Assembly (NCBI GenBank): GCA_035578905.1 | Contig: JAQJVL010000693.1 | Location: forward strand, 375,813-439,812 | DNA from: Stictocephala bisonia | Lineage: Eukaryota; Arthropoda; Insecta; Hemiptera; Membracidae | Length of the DNA stretch: 64,000 nt | Direction: 5' to 3' | Shown: positions 53,000-64,000 of the stretch, piece after piece | How positions within the stretch are numbered: position 1 is the first letter of the stretch | Layout: each line of letters opens with the position of its first letter | Made by a program: the position numbers and the translations under genes | Notes under the pieces: model-generated | Database searches by the model: none | What the model saw: only the letters and a program-made list of their open reading frames with translations | Told to the model about the DNA's origin: nothing

Positions 53000-55262
53000 A
53001 AATTTGAGCAGGTTTGAGTTATTCAATTCATATTATCTATTTGATGTTGTTTTATTTATTTATTTATTTTAATATTGCACTATCACTTTAATATTGGTTC
53101 TCCCTTATTTTATGGGTTGTTACAAACTAATTTAATTTTTGGATTTTATCACTCCCGGACTTTTTTAAAAAACTCAGTTGTGTAGTGGGATAAACAATCT
53201 TGTGTACCTCCGTATTTTTCCTTTCCTTCGTTTAGCCCTAAAAGATTTGTCTATATTTTGTGTAATGCACTACTTTAAATTATCATAAATATAGTAAATA
53301 TGAAATAACGTGAAAATTAAAGTTCACAGAAACCGAAATCGACTAAATTGTCCCCCTCGTTTATAATACTAACTCACAATGCGACAACAGTGCATATGGC
53401 TGTAATGTTAGGCGACTGCCAAAATTCAATTAGTTTGGGAGAAGATACCACAAGCCACAGACACACCCTAACAGAACCCCAGTTTGCCTCTCTTGAGTTC
53501 AAACCTTTAGAAATAAGCAGTAAAATTAATCGATATAAAGTTAGTTGAGACTGTTCTGTAGCCAAGCTATAAATAAAACCCTTATTTTGGTTTTCTATGT
53601 CAAACAACCTATAAATATATAACAGTTAAGTATGACTGACCATATAAGTATGCAGGGTTTGTGGTAACGAAATATTATACTAACATTGCCTTAAAATTAC
53701 TTTTTGAACGGGTTGTTTTTGCCACTCGTTGCATCGTTTATGGAAAATTGTGTAGTAATTTACAAAATTTTTGCAACATTTTAAAACATATGTAAGAGTG
53801 TGTTTCTACATCTAGCACTGTTATGTCCTATTGATATAGCAATTTGATATAGCACTGTTATATCAATGAAATGCTCTCATTTAAGTTACGTTGAAACATT
53901 ATTCTTTTCAGTTTCTAGCGAAGTAAATCATAGAGTTTTTTTCTCATTTAACTTCAGTCAATCAATTCCGATTTCTGAAATTGTACATCCAATAAAATGT
54001 TCATACAATAATCTACTATTATCTATAATAGTATGTTGGACTAAATACAGCCTATACATTTGAGCTACAAGAGAAAATTAGTTCATGTTGGTAGATAAAA
54101 TAATCTTTATTTTATTGTTTGTTCATTTATTTACCACTAAGACAACGGCCATACTCATTTGTGGGTTTCCATTATTTTTAATGAGTGTAATCTTTCATAT
54201 AATCAGCCGGTTGGTTCAGATAAAAGAACATATATCAATACACTAATATGCAGAACAACTTAATAATTAAATATTTTTGAAATGACTTATCAGGTGTTCA
54301 TTTCCAAAACGGCAATCATTGAGTTCTTCCAATAAGTTAGGTTGAGAGTTACTAACCGTTTTGAGAATTGTATGATACAAAAGCATCTTATCCATCTACT
54401 TAAATCCTTGTTATCCTCAGAATTAGGATTATTTTTACTTTGATAACAGATGTTCAGAGATCTCGAGTGTAAGTTTAATAATCTACAACGTTCCTATTTA
54501 ATAAGATATTTGTTTTTTGAATAGATGTTTAATTAAAATAAGTGAAAATATATTTATGTAATAATTTTAAAAGTTAATTATGAATACAATTAATTATAAC
54601 AATTTGTTAACCCTAAATAAATTTCTTCAAAAACTATATACACACGGCTTATACATTTTTATATATGATGTGTCTTCCAGGTAGAACTTTGATCAACCTA
54701 ACGTCACATAACGTTTCTCATTATTATAATCTAGCTTAGACGTACATAAAATATTATATCCTAGACAGCTACTAAAATCTTGTCTAACCTGACAAATCAA
54801 TGACTTGTAATGGTTGATTTGTCCTTTAGGTAAACAGATATTCATTTAATCATTTAAATGTATGTAATATATATGTTTTGTAATTGAAGTATGATTACCA
54901 AGGTAAATTATTCAATGTACAGGTAGAAATATGAAAAGAATATTAAATTACTATTATCATAAATAGATAATATATTTTAGAATAGTAAAATAATAATTAT
55001 ACATGTTACATTTATTTTCATGAATACTTTATAACTCATAAATTTACTTCTATGAATCTGAAATGCATTATATATGATTTAAATTATTTTAATGCAACTA
55101 ATTCAATTACATCATGAAATTTCTTGTATATTTTTACTTAGTTCTTATGCCCTTAAAATTTACTATAATACTTTTTGGTAAATACTAAAGTACATGGTAT
55201 ATATTTATTTTTATTTTAACTCAGTTTGTTTACAGTACCCTTCTTAAAAGATTATTTTATCA
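53000..55262. other. Intergenic AT-rich DNA
   Basis: Short frames on both strands around 53350-53600 show no domain. Nothing supportable. Confidence 0.5.
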
Positions 55263-55350
55263 GCTGTTATGTTGAGCTCATCCGCTTATCACAACATGGC
55301 TCCCGAGAAGTGATAAATGAAGAGTGCTATCATAGGGTGTCATAACCTTC
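55263..55350. repeat. Solitary diverged relative of the 107-bp satellite
   Basis: CACAACATGGCTCCCGAGAA, GTGCTATCATAGGGTGTCAT and a following CTCCATG match, in order, the ACAACATGGCTGCCAAGGAG, GTGCTATCAGTAAGTGTCAT and CTCCATG blocks of the array that starts 4.1 kb downstream. Confidence 0.6.
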
Positions 55351-55414
55351 CAAATCTTCAGCTCCATGAAAATCCCTAACTTGTTGTAAATATAACAATC
55401 TAAACCACAAAACC

Positions 55415-55418
<4 letters not shown>

Positions 55419-55485
<67 letters not shown>
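55419..55485. repeat. (TA)33 microsatellite
   Basis: Uninterrupted TA run of about 67 bp. Confidence 0.98.
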
Positions 55486-55489
<4 letters not shown>

Positions 55490-56947
55490 CAGACTGTCTG
55501 TTTCTGTAGTTTATTTTTTATAAACTGATCAAAATAGATTATTTTAATTCATTTAGTTTATAACCTGATTTTTTATGATGAGGCGATGTTAACAAATAAT
55601 GCTAATGTTGTTGTTTTTGTAGTTGAGATGACCACATATAATATTTACAAAAGATAGATAGTTTTTGGCAATTCAATAATGCTTTATAACGAATGTTATT
55701 TTTGTTTACAGAGCAAACGGATTGAAATAAACACATTTTAATCAATCACTAAAAATGTCATGCTATATTTTAATTTCAGATTGTAACATTTAAAATTATA
55801 ATACACTTTTCAAACCATTCTAATTGGGATTCTTATCCAAACTCATTGATGAAGTTTGTTTTAAGCTAAAAACTGTTATTTCTAAGACAAATGTTTTATC
55901 ATGATTGTTTAAGTAGACTCACTGTTTTAACTGAATAATATGAGTGTTTTATGACCGAATACTGTTGATGACACCTTTTACTTTATCCCATTCTTCAGAA
56001 GGTAGTATACTGAATTGTATTTTGATCCTTCAAGGATTTTTGAAAACCATCGGTGAGCAGTAATGAAACTTAACAAATAATTTATATGTTTCAGCATCTA
56101 AGCGGTAAAACATGCCCAATTTATCCTATTGAACTTAAAAAATTACTGTAACTGCCATTTCTTCCTGGATACAGAATTTATGGAATTTGTTTGCGTCATC
56201 TGTCGTCAGTTACTAACATATTCACCTAGATAATTCCTGGCTAGATGTGAAATATGAACGAAGCAAACAGTGAACATAAGAGGACATAAGAGGACCGGGA
56301 TGGTTAAAAAAGACCTTGAGAAATTACTAATAAATAAATATAATGTCAATCACAAGTATCAGGGTGGGCTTTTAAAATGAAACATGTGAATTCAATAATA
56401 GATTTTATCTCAAAAACCTAAAATAAACAGTTTTCTTTTGTAAAACACACGGTAATGCAACACAAGCTGTGATCGGCTTAACAAGGCCTTTTGTATGTCA
56501 GTTTTTTGGAACTATTGTCACCCTTATAAGTACATCCTGTTCTGTAATCTGTCATACTATACTAACTAATTGGAAAGGATCTGCGTTAAGTTGTCAAAAC
56601 CTTCATAAGCCATCAGAGAACCAGTTTTATTCAGAGAGGTGAAGAGGGAAGTACTTGCACGAGACAGTTAACGTGTTCAGCAACACAAAACAAGTTAAGC
56701 ATCTTAAAACGATTGATCTAAAGCCATATGCCCCATTTAAACTTCAGGTATATAAAGCCATATGCCCCATACAAACTTCAGGTGTCTGAAGACATAAACT
56801 AAAATGATGTTTAATTCTTAGTTAAAAATGTATGTACTTTTAACAATTTTGGTAAAGCTGAAATTTATATAAATGAAAAGGGTAAAATAAAGGAAATAAT
56901 TTATACATTTTATTCATTCTGTGTTATTAGCCTCCAAAAATGTTATA

Positions 56948-57373
56948 TTATAGAAATAATCCTGGTTTAAGTTACCTTTTTCTGTCGTAACAGTTCTTCA
57001 ATTACATTACTGCTATGTACATTGTAAAGCTGCATTATCAGGCTTCCAAAAATGTCACTGTTTAAAATATTAAACACTAAAGTTATGAAACATTCAAAAT
57101 TTAAACACTTTAAAACACGAGTACAACACATTGCCGGCAGGCGATAGACACCAACTGATGACTAATATCGCCTGCCAGCAAATGTATTGTACGTACTCGT
57201 GTTTAAAGTGTTTAAATATTTGATGTTTCATAATTTTAGTTTTTAATTTTTTAATCAGTGACAAATAGCCTAATGATGAAGCTTTATATGCTTTGAAATG
57301 TACATAGCAGTAATGTAATTGAAGAACTGTTATGACGGAAAAAGGTAACTTAAACCAATATTATTTCTGTAAT
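56948..57373. mobile_element. ~425-bp MITE with ~190-bp inverted arms
   Basis: The left arm (TTATAGAAATAAT, GGTTTAAGTTACCTTTTTC, AACAGTTCTTCAATTACATT) and the right arm (reverse complement of the same blocks up to 57373) flank a centre at about 57156, with GCAGGCGATA / TATCGCCTGC nearest the loop. No coding. Confidence 0.9.
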
Positions 57374-59454
57374 TTATACAATATACCTGAAACCCAAAGC
57401 ATATTTTTCTAGGACAGTGATTAGTACATTGGAGAAGTAAAATATGTCTTACTTAAAAAAAAAAAATAGGTATATATATATAAGTATATTTGTAATAATG
57501 TTGTGAGAATGTAAAGGACAACATAAATAATGTGATTTCAATGAGTTTTTAGTGTTTCCTAAATCATAATCTAAAAATTTTAGTTTCTCTCATTTAGGTT
57601 AAAAGGAATCAGTAAATCGAATATAAATTCGTAGAAACTGTCGTTATTAATTTACTGATCATTGAGTTTGTGCTGAAAAGGTTTCGTAAATGTCTCTCCT
57701 TCCAGACATTAACTAAATTTTTAAACAAACACAGTTTTAATGCACATCTACTTCAGCTAAGTGTTTTATATACTATCTTAGATCAGTTTTTCAGATCATG
57801 TATTCAGAAATTTGAGTGACTATTAAGTTATATTCTATTGCTCCAGAGACTGCTTTGATCGAAACTTCTTTTTTGTGCAAAGTACAAAGTAACCAAATGG
57901 TAACCTTCGTGTAGGCCTTGTAGATAAAATATTATTATTATTAAGTGAATAATACATTGTTACTATTACCCACAAAAAATATATACAGTATACATGTATA
58001 ACCAATATAAATAACATTAAATATCTGATCTGTACCACCATTATAAATATCTTAATGTGAAATAATGGTTATTTTACCTTTTAAGAGTACAAATTTTTAG
58101 CCAATTTCTGTAATAAATTTCAGATTATTTATAGATTTAGAATTTTAGCTACCAACCTTAATACGTAATGAAAACTTGAACCTCATATTAAATTAATTAT
58201 TTGATACAAAACCACTGGTGTTTCTTATATTTATTTGAATATTAATTTTTAAATAAAGCACAAAAAATATATTACATTTTCTTTAGGTACGTCCATAATA
58301 TAAAAGGTTCTTTACAAACAAGCATTCCCTAAGAAATTGGTAAAGATTGGAAATATATATATTTATGACTCCTTGACTTTCTTCACTTATATTTACGTTG
58401 CACTATTAAAAGGAATACAAAGTCAAACATGAATTGAGTTTTACAAGAAAAACACTTCTTGTAAACTTTTGCAATATTTAACATCCACTCACGATAAGGT
58501 TTGTAGCTTTGTTTGTACTTTTATTTTGTATAAACAGAACTACTTCAAGTTACTTAATTTTGTACTTTAATTTTTATTCTACTAAAACGAATAATTTAAG
58601 AGATAGCTCCAAAATACTTGCACCTAAACTGAACAATAAAGCAAATAATTTCAGCGATATTAAAATACTGTTCATTGGAGTAAAGATATAGTTTGTTAAA
58701 GATGGTTTGACATTAACGTTCTTAATATCGTAAATCATAAAGGTATATATAGGATTTAAATGACACTGAGTTTAACATAAAGTTAAATCAGTTAAAAATT
58801 AACACAAAGTAGCCATGACGTTACCGTAATACCGTACTGCTTACAAATAATTATTGCCTTCGTAACCAGGCAGTTTAAAGTCTAATGTTAGTATTTACAT
58901 AGATCAGGTGATGATATTATTGAATTTATAAACCTCTCATTGTCATGAATTTATAAAGCGTAATTACGTTGAATAAAAATCAGTAATGAAAAGGGAATTT
59001 ATTAATGTATTTACTACAGTTTATTTTTGAAAAAAAAACATCATAATTTAATTTTTAATGTAGTTAAAAATAATAATAAGTAAAACACGCTGCTGTTCAA
59101 ATGTTTTTCCCACTCAACAATAGTAACTAAACCATAGTACCCTTCTACCCATGAAGTACTGTGTTGTTGACACGCCCTACCAACTTTATTATTACTATTG
59201 TAATGAACTTTTCATTCCCCTTAAATGAACTGTAGTATTAACTCTCCTACCCATAAAAACACAGTTTGCCCAAACTAAAGGTGGGCGTAACTTGAGGAGG
59301 GATTGATATGAATGTAACAGCGTAAGATGTATTATACTGGTATTGTTAAACCGAAAAACGTTATACTAGTCTTAAAGTGCAGATATGATTTACTGAGGTA
59401 GTATACATAACCAAGAGTTTTACTCATTCCATTCGAAAACTCAGCTTATATCAG
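57374..59454. other. Intergenic AT-rich DNA
   Basis: No coding, RNA gene or element that I can support. An A-run followed by a short TA run lies near 57454-57482. Confidence 0.5.
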
Positions 59455-62400
59455 TGTTATATCAGCGTCATATTCCAAGTCCGACATCAACCCACTCTCC
59501 ATGTCCCTCAAGTTATCTGACTGTTACAACATGGCTGCCAAGGAGTGACGAACGATGTGTGCTATCAGTAAGTGTCATATTCCACGTCCTACATCGAGCT
59601 AATCTCCATGTCCCTCAAGTTATCTGACTGTTACAACATGGTTGCCAAGGAGTGACGAACGACGTGTGCTATCAGTAAGTGTAATATTCCACGTCCTACA
59701 TCTAGCTACTCTCCATGTCCCTCTAATTATCTGACTGTTACAGCAGGGCTGCCAAGGAGTGATGAACGGCGTGTGCTATCAGTAAGTGTCATATTCCACG
59801 TCCTACATCTACCCACTTTTCTTGTCCCTCAAATTATCTGACTGTTACAACATGGCAGCCAAGGAGTGATGAACGACGTGTGCTATCAGTAAGTGTCATA
59901 TTCCACGTCCTACATATACCCACTCTCCATGTCCTTCAAGTTATCTGACTGTTACAACATGGCAGCTAAGGAGTGATGAATGACGTGTGCTATCAGTAAG
60001 TGTCATATTCCACGTCCTACATCTACCCACTTTTCTTGTCCCGCAAGTTATCTTACTGTTACAAAATGGCAGCCAAGGAGTGATGAACGACGTGTGCTAT
60101 CAGTAAGTGTCATATTCCACGTCCTACATCGACCCACTCTCCATGTCCCTCAAATTATCTGACTGTTACAACATGGCTGCCAAGGAGTGATGAACAGTAA
60201 GTGTCTATCAGTAAGTGTCATATTCCACGCCCTACATCTATCCACTCTCCATGTCCCTCAAGTTATCTGACTGTAACAACATAGCTTCCAATGAGTGACG
60301 AATGACGTGTGCTATCAGTAAGTGTCATATTCAACGTCCTAGATCTACCCACTCTCCATGTCCATCAAGTTATCTGACTGTAACAACATAGCTGCCCAGG
60401 AGTGACGAACGACGTGTGCTCTCAGTAAGTGTCATAATCCACGTCCTACAATTACCCAGTCTCCATGTCCTTCAAGTTATCTGACTGTTACAACATGGCA
60501 GCCAAGGAGTGATGAACGGCGTGTGGTATCAGTAAGTGTCATATTCCACGTCCTACATCTACCTACTTTTCTTGTCCCTCAAGTTATCTGACTGTTACAA
60601 CATGGCTGCCTAGGAGTGATGAACGACGTGTGCTATCAGTAAGTGTCATATTCCACGTCCTACATCTACCCACTCTCCATGTCCCTCAAGTTATCTGACT
60701 GTAACAACATAGCTGCCAAGGAGTGACGAATGACGTGTGTTATCTGTATCTGTCATATTCCACGTCCTACATCTACCCACTCTCCATGTCCCTCAAATTA
60801 TCTGACTGTTACAGCATGGCTGCCAAGGAGTGATGAACGGCGTGTGCTATCAGTAAGTGTCATATTCCACGTCCTATATGTACCCTCTTTTCTTGTCCCT
60901 CAAATTATCTGATTGTTACAACATGGTAGCCAAGGAGTGATGAACGACGTGTGCTATCAGTAAGTGTCATATTCCACGTCCTACATCTACCTACTCTCCA
61001 TGTCCTTCAAGTTATCTGACTGTTACAACATGGCAGCCAAGGAGTGATGAACGGCGTGTGGTATCAGTAAGTGTAATATTCCACGTCCTACATCAACCCA
61101 CTCTCCGTGTCCCTAATGTTATCTGCCTGTTACAACATGGCTGCCAAGGAGTGATGAACGACGTGTGTTATCAGAAAGTGTCAAATTCCACGTCCTACAT
61201 CAAGCCACTCCCTGTCCCTTAATATTTCAGACTGTTACAACATGGCTGCCAAGGAATGACGAACGATGTGTGCTATTAGTAAGTGTCATATTCCACGTCC
61301 TACATCAACCCACTGTCCGTGTCCCTAATGTTATCTGACTGTTACAACATGGCTGCCAAGGAGTGATGAACGACCTGTGCTATTAGTGAGTGTCATATTC
61401 CACGTCCTTTATCTACCCACTCTCCAGGTCACTCAAATTATCTGACTGTTACAACATGGCTGCCAAGGAGTGATGAACGACGTGTGCTATCAGTGATTGT
61501 TATATTTCACGTCCTACATCAACCCACTCTCCATGTCCCTCAAATTATCTGACTGTTACAGCATGGCTGCAAAGGAGTGATGAACAGCGTGTGCTATCAG
61601 TAAGTGTTAAATTCCACGCCCTACATCTACCCACTCTCCATGTCCCTCAAGTTATCTGACTGTAACAACATAGCTGCCAAGGAGTGACGAACGACGTTTG
61701 CTCTCAGTAAGTGTCATATTCCACGTCCTACATCTACCCGCTCTCCATGTGCCTAAAGTTATCTGACTATAATTACATTGCTGCCAAGAATTAATGTATG
61801 ACGTGTGCTATCAGTAAGTGTCATAATCCACGTCCTACAATTACCCAGTCTCCATAACCCTCAAGTTATCTGACTGTTACAACATAGCTGCCAAGGAGTG
61901 ACGAATGACGTGTGTTATCTAAATCTGTCATATTCCACGACCTACATCTACCCACTCTCCATGTCCCTCAAATTATCTGACTGTTACAGCATGGCTGCCA
62001 AGGAGTGATGAACGGCGTGTGCTATCAGTAAGTGTCATATTCCACGTCTTATATGTACCCACTTTTCTTGTCCCTCAAATTATCTGACTGTTACAACATG
62101 GTAGCCAAGGAGTGATGAACGACGTGTGCTATCAGTAAGGGTCATATTCCACGTCTTACATCTACCAACTCTCCATGTCCTTCAAGTTATCTGACTGTTA
62201 CAACATGGCAGCCAAGGAGTGATGAATGACGTGTGGTATCAGTAAGTGTCATATTCCACGTCCTACATCGACCCACTTTTCTTGTCCCTCAAGTTATCTG
62301 ACTGTTACAACATGGCAGCCAAGGAGTGATGAACGACGTGTGCTATCAGTAAGTGTCATATTCCACGTCCTACATCTACCCACTCTCCATGTCCTTCAAG

Positions 62401-64000
62401 TTATCTGACTGTTACAACATGGCAGCCGAGGAGTGATGAACGACGTGTGCTATCAGTAAGTGTCATATTACACATCCTACATCAACCCACTTTCCGTGTC
62501 CCTAAAGTTATCTGACTGTTACAACATGGCTGCAAAGGAGTGACGAACGACGTGTGCTATCAGTAAGTGTCATATTCCACGTCCTACATCTACCCACTTT
62601 TCTTGTCCCTCAAGTTATCTGACTGTTACAACATGGCAGCCAAGGAGTGATGAACGACGTGTGCTATCAGTAAGTGTCAAATTCCACATCCCACATCATC
62701 CCACTCTCCGTGTCCCTAAAGTTATCTGACTGTTACAACATGGCTGCCAAGGAGTGACGAAGGACGAGTGTTATCAGAAAGTGTCATATTACACATCCTA
62801 CATCAACCCACTCTCCGTGTCCCTAAAGTTATCTGACTGTTACAACATGGCTGCCAAGGAGTGACGAACGATGTGTGCTATCAGTAAGTGTAATATTCCA
62901 CGTCCTACATCAACCCACTCTCCGTGTCCCTAATGTTATCTGACTGTTATAACATGGCTGCCAAGGAGTGATGAACGACGTGTGTTATCAGAAAGTGTCA
63001 AATTCCACGTCCTACATCAAGCCACTCCCTGTCCCTCAATATTTCAGACTGTTACAACATGGCTGCCAAGGAATGACGAACGATGTGTGCTATTAGTAAG
63101 TGTCATATTCCACGTCCTACATCAACCCACTCTCCGTGTCCCTAATGGTATCTGACTGTTACAACATGGCTGCCAAGGAGTGATGAACGACGTGTGTTAT
63201 CAGAAAGTGTCAAATTCCACGTCCTACATCAACCCACTCCCTGTCCCACAATATTTCAGACTGTTACAACATGGCTGCCAAGGAATGATAAACGACGTGT
63301 GCTATCAGTGAGTGTCATAATCTATGTCATTTATCTACTCACTTTCCATGTCCCTCGAATTATCTGACTGTTAAAACATGGCTGCTAAGGAGTGATGAAT
63401 GGCATTTGCTATCAGTGAGTATCATATTCCACGTCCTACATCGACCCACTCTTCACGTCCCTAAAGTTATCTTATTGTTACAACATGGCTACCAAGGAGT
63501 GGTGAACGACTTGTGCTATCAGTAAGTGTCATATTCCACGTCCTACATGTACCCACTCTCTGTCCCTTATTATTTCAGACTGTTACAACATGGCAGCCGA
63601 GGAGTGGTGAACGACGTGTGCTATCAGTGAGTATCATAGTCCACGTCCTACATCTACCCACTCTCTGTCCCTCAATATTTCAGACTGTTACAACATGGCT
63701 GCCAAGGAGTGATGAACGACGTCTGCTATTAGTGAGTGTCATATTCCACGTCCTTTATCTACCCACTCTCCAGGTCCCTCAAATTATCTGACTGTTACAA
63801 CATGGCTGCCAAGGAGTGATGAACGACGTGTGCTATCAGTGAGTGTCATATTTCACGTCCTATATCTACCCACTCTCCATGTCCCTCAAGCTTTCTGACT
63901 GTTACAACATGGCTGCCAAGGAGTGATGAACGACGTGTGCTATCAGTGAGTGTGATATTCCACGTCCTACATCGACCCCACTTACGTCCAAAGATTAAAA
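59455..64000. repeat. ~107-bp satellite array, ~42 copies, runs off window
   Basis: ACAACATGGCTGCCAAGGAG-type blocks recur at 59531, 59638, 59745, 59852 and so on, 107 bp apart. The unit also holds GTGTGCTATCAGTAAGTGTC, ATTCCACGTCCTACATC and a CCCACTCTCCATGTCCCTC block. Sub-types (CTTTTCTTGTCCC; CCGTGTCCCTAA; CCCTGTCCC..TATTTCAG) alternate. Higher-order copying is visible: a GTGTTATCT variant at 60721 and 61896 (1175 bp, 11 units) and CAGAAAGTGTCAAATTCCA at 61172 and 62989 (1817 bp, 17 units). The 60-92-residue frames are by-products. Confidence 0.97.

Noticed and set aside
53348..53607. Overlapping 66- and 77-codon frames
   Set aside because: No domain, no splice context, AT-rich; likely chance.
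59980..63791. Several 60-92-codon frames starting with MTC..SKCHIP-like sequence
   Set aside because: The unit is ~107 bp, not a multiple of three, and the frames recur with the satellite. No domain.

Overview
This is a eukaryotic, arthropod-type window, most likely from an insect. Order and species cannot be fixed from sequence alone; the repeat content would suit a large hemimetabolous genome such as a hemipteran. The evidence is AT-rich non-coding DNA, short GT-AG exons separated by introns of 0.8-6.7 kb, an immunoglobulin-superfamily receptor gene, Ty3/Gypsy and LINE elements, MITE-like foldbacks and many minisatellites. There is no bacterial gene organisation, operon or CRISPR.

Layout. 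1-2.8 kb: a 317-bp palindromic foldback and a decayed ~188-bp tandem repeat. 2.8-26.6 kb (+): the 3' part of one host gene, eight exons whose phases chain without a break. They encode three Ig domains, one membrane helix and a cytoplasmic tail ending at 24754, followed by a long 3'UTR. Its introns carry two copies of a TIR element in opposite orientation, other dispersed repeats, a LINE fragment (16.4-17.4 kb) and a ~47-copy 66-bp minisatellite (17.6-20.7 kb). 26.9-30.1 kb: a second decayed LINE fragment, a 72-bp hairpin tandem array and a 36-bp minisatellite.

30955-40564: a complete, young Ty3/Gypsy LTR retrotransposon with 2018-bp LTRs, 4-bp AACG target duplication, initiator-Met-type primer site, gag and pol (protease, RT, RNase H, integrase) and no env. 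Pol lies -1 to Gag. At the overlap there is a G GGA AAC heptamer, a 6-nt spacer and a 7-bp all-GC stem, a textbook -1 frameshift signal. The leader is rearranged: a second U5+PBS copy, a 111-nt antisense copy of its own RT region, a segment with AATAAA and poly(A), and further A-runs.

40.9-45.4 kb: a perfect 26-bp inverted repeat, a ~138-bp tandem repeat, a decayed Tc1/mariner-type transposase, then a multi-exon RING-finger pseudogene. The pseudogene keeps a TATA/Inr promoter but has four in-frame stops, each one C-to-T step from a sense codon. 45.4-59.4 kb: gene-poor DNA with a 131-bp six-copy tandem repeat, small hairpins, a TA microsatellite and a ~425-bp MITE. 59.4 kb to the end: a ~107-bp satellite of ~42 copies that runs off the window.

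The only gene here that looks like an intact host gene is the Ig receptor, and its 5' end lies outside the window. The best candidates for something new are the retrotransposon leader (self-antisense patch and captured polyadenylated segment) and the RING pseudogene next to the dead transposase.
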